Source: Spirosoma aureum (GTDB lineage Bacteria; Bacteroidota; Bacteroidia; Cytophagales; Spirosomataceae). From it: 64,000 bases of DNA. The notes below the pieces were generated by a model, which was not told the DNA's origin, ran no database searches, and saw nothing but the letters and a program-made list of their open reading frames with translations. Of this stretch, positions 8,994-18,498 are shown piece after piece; positions within the stretch are counted from its first letter, which is position 1; each line of letters begins with the position of its first letter. The translations under genes were made by a program, and so were the position numbers. Where the stretch lies: contig NZ_CP050063.1 in assembly GCF_011604685.1 (NCBI RefSeq), positions 8,101,001 to 8,165,000 of the forward strand, in the 5' to 3' direction.

Positions 8994-9737
8994 ATGAAAC
9001 AATTCATTTTGACGGGGTTGCTGCTGACCTCTTTCCTGGCCGCACAAAATCCCCAGACGCCGAATACGCTTACCGACAAAGAAAAGAAAGATGGCTGGAA
9101 ACTGCTCTTCGACGGTAAAACGACCAATGGCTGGCGGGGCGCTTATAAAGATAAGTTTCCGGAAAAAGGCTGGAACGTTGCCGATGGCCTGCTGACTATT
9201 CAGCAGTCTGATGGGTCCGAATCACAAAGTTTCGGCGATATTGTTACAACAGGCGAATACACTGATTTTGACCTGACGTTCGATTTTAAACTGACTGAAG
9301 GAGCCAATAGTGGTTTGAAGTATTTTGTCGTTGAGCATTCTCCCAAACCAAAGGGATCGGCCTTCGGACTGGAATTTCAAGTGCTGGATGATGATAAACA
9401 CCCCGATGCGAAGCTGGGCCGTAATGGTAATCGTACCGTTGGTTCACTGTATGATCTGATTCCGGCCAAAAACAAAAAGGCGAACCCAATTGGCCAATGG
9501 AACACGGGCCGCGTTATATCGAAAGGGAAACACGTTGAGCACTGGCTCAATGGAACCAAAGTAGTAGATTACGAGCGTGGGAGCGAGAAATTCAGGGAGT
9601 TGGTAGCTCTGAGCAAATACAAAGCGCCGGAATACAACGCCAACGGTCGGTTTGGTGAAGCGCCAAAGGGTCATATCTTATTACAGGATCATGGCAATAA
9701 GGTGTCTTATCGGAACATAAAAATTAAAACACTTTAA
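8994..9737 (+). CDS. DUF1080 protein (3-keto-disaccharide hydrolase/lyase family), exported
   Basis: 247 residues with a short signal peptide (MKQFILTGLLLTSFLAA). The hallmark start GWKLLFDGKTTNGWRG and the jelly-roll strands (DFDLTFDFKLTEGANSGLKYF, GLEFQVLDDDKHPDAK, GSLYDLIPAKNKKANPIGQW, KHVEHWLNGTKVVDYERGS) identify DUF1080, a concanavalin-like fold. Characterised members cleave glycosides after C3 of the sugar has been oxidised to a ketone. The neighbouring Tat oxidoreductase would supply such 3-keto substrates. No Cys follows the signal, so it is probably soluble in the periplasm. Family is firm; hydrolase versus lyase activity cannot be told. Confidence 0.9.
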   Translation: MKQFILTGLLLTSFLAAQNPQTPNTLTDKEKKDGWKLLFDGKTTNGWRGAYKDKFPEKGWNVADGLLTIQQSDGSESQSFGDIVTTGEYTDFDLTFDFKLTEGANSGLKYFVVEHSPKPKGSAFGLEFQVLDDDKHPDAKLGRNGNRTVGSLYDLIPAKNKKANPIGQWNTGRVISKGKHVEHWLNGTKVVDYERGSEKFRELVALSKYKAPEYNANGRFGEAPKGHILLQDHGNKVSYRNIKIKTL

Positions 9738-9832
9738 AAACACATGGACCGCAGACGTTAGACTTTAGTTATTTCTAACTTTACTTCTATAGGTCTAATA
9801 TCTAAAAGCCAGCATTTTACCCTCTGAATCAC

Positions 9833-11158
9833 ATGGAAAACCGTCGTGAGTTTATAAAAAAATCGGCACTGGCTGGGCTCGGAATGAGTTTCTCTGCTGG
9901 TAGCTATGCCCGCATCATCGGCTCAAATGATCGCGTTCGGGTAGGTATCATCGGATTTTCCGATCGCTTCCGTCAGTCACTGGCACCTGCGTTTGCCGAA
10001 CATGCCAAAGCGCAGAACTTTGCTTTCGTAGGTGTTTCAGACATCTGGAGTCGCCGTCGTGAAGAAGCTGAACAATATCTGAAAGGAAAAGGCTGGAACG
10101 ACGATGCTTTTTTCAAAGCCCGTAACAATGACGAACTCCTCGATCGCAAAGATGTTGATGCCGTAATCATCAGCACCGCCGATTTTCAGCATGCGCTCCA
10201 TTGCACAGCCGCTGTCGAATCAGGCCGCGATGTCTATTGCGAAAAACCCTTTGCTGAATCATTAGACGATGCGCGCAAGGCAGTTAAAGCGGTTGAAAGC
10301 TCGAAAAAAATCGTTCAGGTCGGTTCACAACGGCGCTCTGCCCCGAACTACCATTCGGCCAATGATTTTATCAAATCCGGCAAATTCGGCGACATTACGA
10401 TGGTCGAAATGACCTGGAACGTCAATCAGCCCGGTCGGTGGCGCCGGCCTAAATTAGTGTCTGAAATCCGCAAGGAAGATACCGACTGGGATCGCTACCA
10501 GCTCAACCGGCCTAAAGTTGCCTGGGACCCACGCAAGTATCTCGAATTCCGGTTATTCTACCCTTACTCATCCGGTATTCCGGGGCAGTGGATGTCGCAC
10601 CAGATCGATACTGTCCACTGGTTCAGTGGCTTAGACCACCCACGAAGTGTCGTTGCCAACGGTGGCGTATATGTCTGGAAAGATGGGCGTGTCAATGCCG
10701 ATACCTTTACCGCCGTGTTCGATTATGGCCCGGACAATGATAAAACCAAAGGTTTCCAGGTACTTTATTCCTCGCGCATGAATAATGAAGCGGGTGGCGT
10801 CAAGGAATACTATTTCTCGAATGGTGGTATGATCAACCTCGATACGAACAAGATTTCGCCCGAGGGAGGTCTGGAAGCTAAATACGCGAAAGAGATGAAC
10901 ATGCAGGCCAACCTGCTGCCAACTATGTCGCTCGGCGAAGCAGCCAAAATGGAAACTTCGGCCAACACCGGCGGTGACCCAATGACCTCGTTGCACATGC
11001 TCAACTGGATGCAATGCGTTCGCAGCCGCAAAGAACCAAACGCGCCAGCACGAGTAGGATTCAATCACTCGGTCGCCAACATTATGGCAACGATGGCGCT
11101 GCACACCGGCAAACGCGTAACCTGGGATTCGACCAAACAGGACGTGGTGGTAAGCTAA
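9833..11158 (+). CDS. Tat-exported Gfo/Idh/MocA-family oxidoreductase
   Basis: 441 residues. Residues 3-7 (NRREF) form a twin-arginine motif followed by a hydrophobic stretch. The Rossmann part starts at about 35 (RVRVGIIGFSDRF) with a degenerate glycine motif, and CEKPF at 136-140 carries the family's conserved EKP. The C-terminal half has the substrate-binding sheet, with PYSSGIPGQWMSHQIDTVHWF supplying likely catalytic His residues. Tat-exported members hold their nicotinamide cofactor tightly in the periplasm. Given the DUF1080 and isomerase-like genes just upstream on the same strand, oxidation of a glycoside at C3 is the best inference. The gap to the DUF1080 gene is 95 bases. Confidence 0.9.
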   Translation: MENRREFIKKSALAGLGMSFSAGSYARIIGSNDRVRVGIIGFSDRFRQSLAPAFAEHAKAQNFAFVGVSDIWSRRREEAEQYLKGKGWNDDAFFKARNNDELLDRKDVDAVIISTADFQHALHCTAAVESGRDVYCEKPFAESLDDARKAVKAVESSKKIVQVGSQRRSAPNYHSANDFIKSGKFGDITMVEMTWNVNQPGRWRRPKLVSEIRKEDTDWDRYQLNRPKVAWDPRKYLEFRLFYPYSSGIPGQWMSHQIDTVHWFSGLDHPRSVVANGGVYVWKDGRVNADTFTAVFDYGPDNDKTKGFQVLYSSRMNNEAGGVKEYYFSNGGMINLDTNKISPEGGLEAKYAKEMNMQANLLPTMSLGEAAKMETSANTGGDPMTSLHMLNWMQCVRSRKEPNAPARVGFNHSVANIMATMALHTGKRVTWDSTKQDVVVS

Positions 11159-11166
11159 ACTTTTCG

Positions 11167-11220
11167 GAATGAACAAGGTAAATGATGGAATCACTGAACA
11201 TCATTTACCTTTGTTCATTC
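11167..11220. terminator. Inverted repeat between convergent genes, bidirectional terminator-like
   Basis: Arms 11167-11187 and 11199-11220 are complementary except for one bulged base. It sits between the stop of the oxidoreductase (+) and overlaps the 3' end of the DUF2851 gene (-). Confidence 0.65.
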
Positions 11221-12512
11221 ATTTTTAAAATTCCTGCACCAATCTGGCAATTGAGGCATTTTTTCACGGAACAGAATTCGTTATAAAGTTCGATAGCTGC
11301 CTGTGAATCAAAAGCGGTACGCATGCCTAAGCCAAGTTTTTCCCAACCGTCGGTCAGACGGTTTTTTTCTGGCGGTAACTGCTCCAGAAGGCCAATTGCC
11401 CGATCCAGAAAAGCCGGTTGGCCCCGATGATGGGCATAGGCTGCCAATAATGGCACAACCGCATTAATCACAAGCGTCGAAGCTGAGTTTATCCCTAGCG
11501 TTGGAACTGTTTTAGCCGTTGCCTTACCGAACCGATAATGCGACTGCCAATAATCTGACGGAGCTAGCTGAAATGCCTCCAGCAAAAGCTGTACATCATC
11601 ATTCCCCACAAACAGCGAAAACAAACTGGCATGATGTGTCAGTAGCCGGGCGAATTGGGCCAAACGCAGTGTTGGAAAATTAGCTGGTCGCATTCGTCCC
11701 CATTTCCAGGCATGTTCATCAACCTGTTTGTTGGCAAGATCATACTTCGCCGATAGAAAGCGATACTCCCGTTGAAGCATTCTTACGTAGTCATCTGGCT
11801 CTTCGGCAGTATTAAGCAAGCCTGCCGTTCCGAAGAGCATCGCTTCGGTCTGTACCATCACATCCCGATGTTTTAATAATGCTTTCAACGGTAGGGCACA
11901 GCTCAATTGAGCCATCGGCTCGGCATTAACCTTAAAACCCATGTTTATGGCCAGCAGTCGATAGGCTGTTTCTTCCCAATCGCCCTTCGTTTGTTCAAAT
12001 ATCGCCCGAACACCATCGGCTTTACGTTCCAGGCGCTGTAGCATCGCTTTGTCGAGCATAGCTGTTATGCGCAACGGCTGAACAGACCGAAACTGCCCGG
12101 CGCATGGTATGACATCCATAGAATCGGCCAGGGTTTTAAATCGGTCGATTAATGCAGGCGATGTTATGAAGGCACACTCAAGCGTAGGCAGGGGCGCACC
12201 GTTTGCCCGATCGACCCGGCGGCCGGTTGCGGCACGGTCATCCAGCCAGACGACGTGCAGAATTACATTATCATAGGCCCGGTCGTGCTGATGACGGTGT
12301 GCCAGCCAATCCGACGTATGGGTATGCATTTCGACCGTTCCGCCCCATTCAACGTCGTTGATCAATAATCGCGCATTAAAGAAGTCGGGACCCGAATCGA
12401 GATTTCGAAAACCAGGATGTAACACCTGTACCGATTCTCCATCGGTGGTTGTCAGGTTGTTTTTAGTAAAATACTGATATTGCCAAAGAAAATATAAAAA
12501 GGCTTCAGGCAC
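11205..12512 (-). CDS. DUF2851 family protein
   Basis: 435 residues. The N-terminal MPEAFLYFLWQYQYF, GFRNLDSGPDFFNARLLIN, GTVEMHTHTSDWLAHRHQHD and YDNVILHVVWLDD stretches are characteristic of DUF2851, widespread and uncharacterised in Bacteroidota. The His/Asp-rich segment at about 60-90 could bind metal, by inference only. A C-terminal cysteine cluster (CSVKKCLNCQIG) is present. The start is a GTG at 12512; no in-frame ATG lies just upstream, and the family normally begins close to this point. It stands alone between a convergent and a divergent neighbour. Confidence 0.85.
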   Translation of the reverse strand: MPEAFLYFLWQYQYFTKNNLTTTDGESVQVLHPGFRNLDSGPDFFNARLLINDVEWGGTVEMHTHTSDWLAHRHQHDRAYDNVILHVVWLDDRAATGRRVDRANGAPLPTLECAFITSPALIDRFKTLADSMDVIPCAGQFRSVQPLRITAMLDKAMLQRLERKADGVRAIFEQTKGDWEETAYRLLAINMGFKVNAEPMAQLSCALPLKALLKHRDVMVQTEAMLFGTAGLLNTAEEPDDYVRMLQREYRFLSAKYDLANKQVDEHAWKWGRMRPANFPTLRLAQFARLLTHHASLFSLFVGNDDVQLLLEAFQLAPSDYWQSHYRFGKATAKTVPTLGINSASTLVINAVVPLLAAYAHHRGQPAFLDRAIGLLEQLPPEKNRLTDGWEKLGLGMRTAFDSQAAIELYNEFCSVKKCLNCQIGAGILKMNEQR

Positions 12513-12657
12513 AGCGAAAACGTGTTGACAGTAAGCATTACCAGATGTCGTTTTCGGTTTAGAGGCAAGCCAAAAATAATGAAACTATTAATAGAATAAC
12601 GTATACTTTAGTACATATCCGTCGAGCGTATTTTCGTAACATCTTTATCGTCGTTCT

Positions 12658-13455
12658 ATGTCTGTATTTTTTCAGAAAGTTGTTTGGATTACGGGTGCTT
12701 CATCGGGTATTGGTGAAGCGATTGCCCAAACCCTGGCGAAGGAAAAGGTAAAACTGGTGCTGTCTGCCCGACGAGCGGATGAATTACAACGGGTAGCGGC
12801 TCAAACTGGCCTTCCTTCATCCGACATACTTGTTCTACCGATGGATATGACTGACATCGACAGTTTTCCTGATCATGTAGAAACCGTCCTTCAACACTTC
12901 AGTCGGATCGACTATGTATTTCAAAATGCAGGAATCACCCAGCGAAGCACTGTTGCCGACTCAGAGCTTTCGGTTTATAAACAACTAATGGATGTAAACT
13001 TCTTCGGTGTTGTAGCCTTAACGAAAGCGGTGTTACCCACAATGCTGAGCCAGAAAAGTGGCTCTTTTGTGGTAACAAGCAGTGTTGCCGGAAAATTGGG
13101 GACGAAACAACGCTCGGGATATTGTGCCAGTAAACACGCGCTACACGGCTTCTTTGATGCCCTTCGCGCTGAAACCTACAACGATGGTCTGCGAGTTACC
13201 CTGGTTTGCCCAGGTTACATAAAAACTCCGCTTTCGTTTCATGCCCTCAGTGCTGGTGGGCAGGTACATGGGAAGATGGATACCAATCAGGCGCAGGGAA
13301 TGAGTGCAGAAGCCTTTGCCAAGCGCCTAGTAAAAGCAGTTTCTAAGGAAAAAGAGGAGGTTTATATCGGGGGTGCAGAAATCTACGGCATTTATCTTAA
13401 ACGTTTCCTGCCGGGGCTGCTATCCCGAATTCTGCGCAATCGGGAGGGTGTATAA
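12658..13455 (+). CDS. Short-chain dehydrogenase/reductase (DHRS7-like)
   Basis: 265 residues. TGASSGIG at about 12-19 binds the nucleotide, NAG near 89-91 stabilises the fold, and Ser plus YCASK near 140-162 form the catalytic set. A basic C-terminal extension (YGIYLKRFLPGLLSRILRNREGV) resembles the membrane-associating tail of DHRS7-type SDRs that act on lipophilic substrates. No pathway partner is adjacent; the substrate is unknown. Confidence 0.88.
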   Translation: MSVFFQKVVWITGASSGIGEAIAQTLAKEKVKLVLSARRADELQRVAAQTGLPSSDILVLPMDMTDIDSFPDHVETVLQHFSRIDYVFQNAGITQRSTVADSELSVYKQLMDVNFFGVVALTKAVLPTMLSQKSGSFVVTSSVAGKLGTKQRSGYCASKHALHGFFDALRAETYNDGLRVTLVCPGYIKTPLSFHALSAGGQVHGKMDTNQAQGMSAEAFAKRLVKAVSKEKEEVYIGGAEIYGIYLKRFLPGLLSRILRNREGV

Positions 13456-13524
13456 ACAGATCGGTCGGATTTCTATGATTTACCTTTAGTTAGTTAAATC
13501 ATAGAAATCCGACCGATCTGTTTA
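13453..13524. terminator. 30-bp perfect inverted repeat between convergent genes
   Basis: Arms 13453-13482 and 13495-13524 are perfectly complementary around a 12-base loop. The left arm includes the SDR stop codon and the right arm ends eight bases before the stop of the M20 gene. The position suits a bidirectional terminator, but the stem is much longer than needed. Confidence 0.75.
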
Positions 13525-13531
13525 CTGAGAA

Positions 13532-14875
13532 CTACTTACCGCTGATAGCGACACCTTTGCTTTTGCCTGCCTGCTCCATATAATCTACGGTCAGATGGCA
13601 GAGTGATTTCATACCAAGTACAAAGCAGCTTTCATCAATCTGAAAATCAGGCGTATGGTGTGGAGCTGCATCTTCGATCTTTTTACCCTTTGTCATGCCG
13701 CCCAGAAAGTAAAAGAATCCTGGCACTTTCTGCTGGTAGAATGAAAAGTCTTCGGCACCCGTCTGAGCGGGCGTAAGTCGAATGTTATTCTTTCCGGCTA
13801 CCGCTTCAAGCGTTGGTACCATCTGATCGGTCAGCTTAGGATCATTGTAGGTGACGGGATACATGACTTCAATCTTAACATCAGCCTTGGCTCCGGCACT
13901 TTCGGCAATATTGGTCGCGATTTCATTGATCCGGCGATGGATTGTTTTCTGCATTTCATTATCCAGCGATCGAATTGTACCGATCATGTTCACCTCTTCC
14001 GGAATGATATTCTGCCGAATTCCGCCATGAATGGCGCCGACCGTCACAACGGCCGCATTTTCGGTTAACGGTAAGTTCCGGCTCACGATGGTTTGCAAGC
14101 CCATAATGACCTGCGCCGATGTCACAATGGGGTCAACACCCGACCACGGAGCTGCACCATGAGTTTGCTTCCCTTTAATTTTGATGGCATACGAATCGAC
14201 GGCAGCCATCGTTGCGCCCGGCCGATATTTAATCGTACCCACTTCGGTCTGCGAGTTGATGTGCAGCCCGAAAATGGCGTCTACTTTCGGATTTTCGAGT
14301 ACACCTTCTTTGACCATCAGGTAGGCTCCACCTTCTTCGCCCGTTGGAGCTCCCTCTTCGGCAGGCTGGAATATAAATTTCACCGTTCCTTTCAACTCAC
14401 TCTTAATGGATGCCAATACCTCAGCAGCCCCCATCAGCATAGCCACATGTGTATCGTGTCCACAGGCATGCATGATACCCGTTTGCTGACCATTATATTC
14501 GGTATGGGCTTCTGACTTAAACGGCAAATCGACTCGCTCGGTAACAGGTAGTCCATCCATATCAGCCCGCAGCGCTACTACGGGTCCGGGTTTACCACCT
14601 TTGAGTAAGCCAACTACGCCGGTTTTACCAACACCCGTTTTCACTTCGATACCGAGCGATTGCAGGTGAGCCGCAATTTTTGCCGCTGTCTGAAACTCCC
14701 GATTACCCAGTTCAGGGTGCTGATGAAAGTCGCGACGCCAGGCCACTACTTTCTTTTCAAGCCCTTCGGCGGTTTTATCCATGCGGGCGCTCAACGTAGT
14801 TCCTTGTCCCAGCACCGTTTGAGCAGTAAAACTCATGACTGCCAGAACACTGGCACATAATTGATATTTACCCAT
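13532..14875 (-). CDS. Secreted M20-family metallo-amidohydrolase
   Basis: The ATG at 14875 gives 447 residues with a good signal peptide (MGKYQLCASVLAVMSFTAQ, cleaved near VLGQ), preferred to the TTG at 14887. M20D features are WRRDFHQHPELGNREFQTA, ALRADMDGLP, the metal site HACGHDTH near 135, QPAEEG, the dimerisation domain with THGAAPWSGVDPI, and AEDFSFY near the C-terminus. The subfamily hydrolyses N-acyl amino acids, hippurate or related amides. The likely compartment is the periplasm. The substrate is not deducible. Confidence 0.9.
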   Translation of the reverse strand: MGKYQLCASVLAVMSFTAQTVLGQGTTLSARMDKTAEGLEKKVVAWRRDFHQHPELGNREFQTAAKIAAHLQSLGIEVKTGVGKTGVVGLLKGGKPGPVVALRADMDGLPVTERVDLPFKSEAHTEYNGQQTGIMHACGHDTHVAMLMGAAEVLASIKSELKGTVKFIFQPAEEGAPTGEEGGAYLMVKEGVLENPKVDAIFGLHINSQTEVGTIKYRPGATMAAVDSYAIKIKGKQTHGAAPWSGVDPIVTSAQVIMGLQTIVSRNLPLTENAAVVTVGAIHGGIRQNIIPEEVNMIGTIRSLDNEMQKTIHRRINEIATNIAESAGAKADVKIEVMYPVTYNDPKLTDQMVPTLEAVAGKNNIRLTPAQTGAEDFSFYQQKVPGFFYFLGGMTKGKKIEDAAPHHTPDFQIDESCFVLGMKSLCHLTVDYMEQAGKSKGVAISGK

Positions 14876-15331
14876 TGAATTGTACAATTTTTTCCTCTAA
14901 TGACATCTTTGTAATGCAATTTACACGAAATCCATATAAAATTTGGCTTATCACGCCTTATTAATACTAATCAGCCTACCAATACTATTTTTTATAAAAT
15001 AATTATCATAGCTATTATAGCATGAAAAGTACTTGTTGGCTAGGCATTAAATTGGATTATTACTCTTTATATGGATAGTCTTGGGGCTGAACCAGGCAGA
15101 CAGCTTAGGGCAAATGTTTCAATATGGTCCAAAATAAGTGACTAAAATATATATTTAATTTACATATATGTGTAAATTTTCGTAACTAAGTAGGTTAAGT
15201 AACCAGTAGTATATAAATCATAAGAATATTGCAAAATTTTCCTACCACTTATCCTTAATTTTTATTATTTGTAAGTTAACTTTGTCTCCCTTTTTTGTGG
15301 GTTATTATCTTTTTCTAACAACTACTGTTTT
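14876..15331. other. AT-rich intergenic region upstream of SusC locus 2
   Basis: About 450 bases between the divergent M20 and susC genes. The distal part shows nothing I can name. The last 60 bases carry the promoter box and leader shared with the next SusC gene. No supported small gene. Confidence 0.6.
15277..15331 (+). promoter_or_regulatory. TAACTTTG -7 box and conserved 5' leader of SusC (locus 2)
   Basis: TAACTTTG at 15277-15284 fits the Bacteroidota TAnnTTTG box, and the leader from the box to the ATG is 47 bases. The last 20 bases before the ATG are identical to those in front of the susC at 21388, and a CCC..GGG inverted pair separated by a T-rich loop lies just after the box. The -33 box is not clear. 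Confidence 0.6.
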
Positions 15332-18300
15332 ATGCACAAAATTTTATTGGGAAGCTGGCTTCTTGCGTTGCTTTTCTGTTTGCCAGTTATGGCGCAGGAT
15401 ATAGCCGTGAGCGGTCGCGTCACTTCATCAGACGACGGCATCGCATTACCAGGCGTAAGCGTGCAGGTTAAAGGAACAACTCGTGGGGCAATAACGGATG
15501 CCAGCGGGAACTATCAGATCAGTGTTCCAGCCAATGCAAGACTAGTATTTAGTTTTATCGGCTTTACAAGCCAGGAAATTGCAGTCGGCAATCAAAACAC
15601 GATTAATGTTGTCTTAGTTGCTGGTTCACAGAGTTTGGACGAAATTGTCGTAACAGCTCAGGGCATTGAGCGTGACAAGCGCTCGCTCGGTTACGCAACC
15701 CAGGAAGTAGGCGGTAATATCCTGGCGCAACGGTCAGAGCCGAACCTACTGAACGCTTTGCAGGGCAAACTGGCTGGCGTAAACATTACGGGATCCAGTG
15801 GCGCGCCAGGCGCTTCAACCAACATTAACATTCGGGGTATTACGTCATTCAACGGAAGCAACCAACCCCTCATAGTTGTGGATGGCATTATCTTCAGTAA
15901 CGACGTCAACCTTACCCAGAACACGCTGTTCGGTACGCAGCCGTCTAACCGTCTGGCCGATATCAACCCAGAAAGTATTGAGTCGGTCAACGTACTGAAA
16001 GGACCTGCAGCAGCCGTTTTATACGGTTCACGGGCATCGGCTGGTGCTATCGTTATTACGACCAAGTCGGGCCGTAACCAGAACAATAAAACGGAGGTAA
16101 CCGTCAATTCCTCGTATAACGTTCAGGATGTGTATGGTCTGTACCCATTCCAGAATTCCTATGGTCAGGGAGCCAATAATGCGTACGTTAATAACTCAAC
16201 AAACTCTTGGGGCCCCTCTTTTACGGATGTTACATCGGTGACGAATCTTCAGGGGCAGACAGTTCCTTACAAGGCCTATCCGAATAACGTACGTGATTTC
16301 TACAAACAAGGTAGCGTCATTCAGAATTCTGTCAATATTGCCTCTGGCGATGCCACTCGTAATTACATAATTGCCGTTGGTAATACCTTACAGAATGGGA
16401 TTGTGCCGAACTCGAAGTTTAACCGGACTAATGTGCAGCTTGGTGGCGAGACTAAGTTGCAGAATGGATTGAAAATCAGCGGAACAGGCACTTACGTTCA
16501 AACAGTATCGACAGGTATTCCGGGCGGTAATGGAGCCAGCGCATTTGGTCAGATGACACGGATACCGCGCAGCTACGATTTAGCGAATGAGCCGTATCAG
16601 GACGCTAACGGAAAGAGCATTTATTTCTCGACTACGATTAATAACCCGCAATGGAGTGTTAACAATGAGCGGCTCGACAGTCAGGTAGACCGCTTTTTTG
16701 GGAACTTCCAATTGAGTTATGACATCGCATCGTGGTTAAATGTGGCTTATCGTGTAACGGGCGATACCTATACCGACCGTCGCAAATTGACCCTTCCAAT
16801 CGGTGCAGGTCGTGCGCCACTGGGGCAGGTCCAACAGGATAACTTCTTTCGCAATGAGTTGAACGGAGATTTGTTGATCAGTGCCCGAAAAGACAATTTG
16901 TTTATAGAAGGTCTCAATGCGAACCTATTATTAGGCAATAATATTAACCAACGGAGAACCCAGGAAGTGGCTGCTGATGCAGCATCCTTAACCATTCCGG
17001 GCTTCTATAATCTCAGTAATGGAACCGTATTTACAGGTAGCGCCGAAACGACTACTTTGCGTCGCCTGGTTGGTTACTACGGTCAGTTGTCACTGAATTA
17101 CAACAACTATTTATTCCTGGAGTTATCAGGACGCGCTGACCAGTCATCTACTTTACCGAAAGCGAACAACACGTATTTCTATCCTTCTGCTTCGGTTAGT
17201 TTTGTACCAACAGATGCATTTAAGATTAATTCTGACGTCCTCTCATACGCTAAAGTTCGGGCAAGCGCTGCCCGCGTAGGTCGCGATGCAGATCCTTATT
17301 TGCTAAACTCGGTGTATACAACATCGGGCTACGGGAATAACGTTGCCAGTATCACTTTCCCATTGGCTGTAAACGGTGGTAACGTTCCTGGTTTTGGTAT
17401 TAGCAGCCGTATTGGCAGCAATAACCTCAAACCTGAATTTGTTACTTCCTACGAAGTAGGGATTAACCTCGGATTTTTCAAAAACCGGTTAAGCATCGAT
17501 GCGACATACTTCGACTCACGCAGTACACAACAAATTTTCAACGTGGCCGTATCGAACTCGTCAGGGTATGATACCCGTACAACCAACGTTGGTGAGCTGA
17601 ATAACAAGGGGATTGAATTAGTCCTCAATGCCACACCTTTGCGGATAGGCGGTTTCAAATGGGATGCGACTTTAAACTACACACTGATCCGGAATAAAGT
17701 TGTATCGATTGCTCCTGGTGTGACATCATCGCAAATTACCGGTAACGTATTCGGCGGTATCATACCTTCCATTTATGTAGGTCAACCATACGGCGTAGTT
17801 GTTGGAACAGCTAATGCGCGGGTTCAGAATACGGACCCCACTGGCTTATATTATGATGCAACAGGCCAATTTGTAGGTCAATATGTTGTCAATGGAACAT
17901 CTGGGCAGTTTGCTCCGGGTATTGCCAACGCTGTAATCTCAAGTCCGCAGGCTAATTATACGGCGGGTCTGACCAATACATTCTCATACAAAGGTCTGGC
18001 TCTGTCGGTGTTGATCGATACCCGTCAAGGTGGTCAGCTTTATTCATTTGGTGCTGTAGATGCCCGGTCAAATGGTTCGTTAGAGGTGACGGGAGTTGAC
18101 CGTGATCAGCCACGCATCCTGCCCGGTGTGATTCAGAATGCCGATGGAACGTTCCGACCTAATAACATTCAGATAGCACCACAAACGTACTGGGGTGCAT
18201 TAGGTGGCTTAGCTTCCGAGGGTGCTGTTTTTGATGCGACCGTTTATCGTCTGCGCGAAGTAGCTCTCAATTACACATTGCCCAAGAGCTTGCTGAGTAA

Positions 18301-18478
18301 AACGCCTTTCGGCTCTATTTCAGTTGGCGTTAGTGGTCGTAATTTGTATTTCTACGCTCCAAATTTCTTTGGTGATCCAGAAACGAATACGCAGGGAGCG
18401 GGTAATATTCAGGGCCTAGACCTAAATGGCCCGCCTAATACGCGGAACTTTGGCGGTAACATACGGCTCACTTTTTAA
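15332..18478 (+). CDS. SusC/RagA-family TonB-dependent transporter (locus 2)
   Basis: 1048 residues. The signal peptide runs to FCLPVMAQ at about 22. The regulatory domain (VSGRVTSSDDGIALPGVSVQ) precedes the TonB-box region LDEIVVTAQG and the plug (NIRGITSFNGSNQPLIVVDG, GSRASAGAIVITTKSG), then a barrel ending GNIRLTF. No STN domain. Its first 45 residues are nearly the same as those of the SusC at 21388, which together with the shared leader points to common origin or exchange of the 5' part. A SusD_2-type gene follows after 20 bases and a small lipoprotein gene after that. Confidence 0.95.
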   Translation: MHKILLGSWLLALLFCLPVMAQDIAVSGRVTSSDDGIALPGVSVQVKGTTRGAITDASGNYQISVPANARLVFSFIGFTSQEIAVGNQNTINVVLVAGSQSLDEIVVTAQGIERDKRSLGYATQEVGGNILAQRSEPNLLNALQGKLAGVNITGSSGAPGASTNINIRGITSFNGSNQPLIVVDGIIFSNDVNLTQNTLFGTQPSNRLADINPESIESVNVLKGPAAAVLYGSRASAGAIVITTKSGRNQNNKTEVTVNSSYNVQDVYGLYPFQNSYGQGANNAYVNNSTNSWGPSFTDVTSVTNLQGQTVPYKAYPNNVRDFYKQGSVIQNSVNIASGDATRNYIIAVGNTLQNGIVPNSKFNRTNVQLGGETKLQNGLKISGTGTYVQTVSTGIPGGNGASAFGQMTRIPRSYDLANEPYQDANGKSIYFSTTINNPQWSVNNERLDSQVDRFFGNFQLSYDIASWLNVAYRVTGDTYTDRRKLTLPIGAGRAPLGQVQQDNFFRNELNGDLLISARKDNLFIEGLNANLLLGNNINQRRTQEVAADAASLTIPGFYNLSNGTVFTGSAETTTLRRLVGYYGQLSLNYNNYLFLELSGRADQSSTLPKANNTYFYPSASVSFVPTDAFKINSDVLSYAKVRASAARVGRDADPYLLNSVYTTSGYGNNVASITFPLAVNGGNVPGFGISSRIGSNNLKPEFVTSYEVGINLGFFKNRLSIDATYFDSRSTQQIFNVAVSNSSGYDTRTTNVGELNNKGIELVLNATPLRIGGFKWDATLNYTLIRNKVVSIAPGVTSSQITGNVFGGIIPSIYVGQPYGVVVGTANARVQNTDPTGLYYDATGQFVGQYVVNGTSGQFAPGIANAVISSPQANYTAGLTNTFSYKGLALSVLIDTRQGGQLYSFGAVDARSNGSLEVTGVDRDQPRILPGVIQNADGTFRPNNIQIAPQTYWGALGGLASEGAVFDATVYRLREVALNYTLPKSLLSKTPFGSISVGVSGRNLYFYAPNFFGDPETNTQGAGNIQGLDLNGPPNTRNFGGNIRLTF

Positions 18479-18498
18479 CATCCTTATTTGATCTACTC

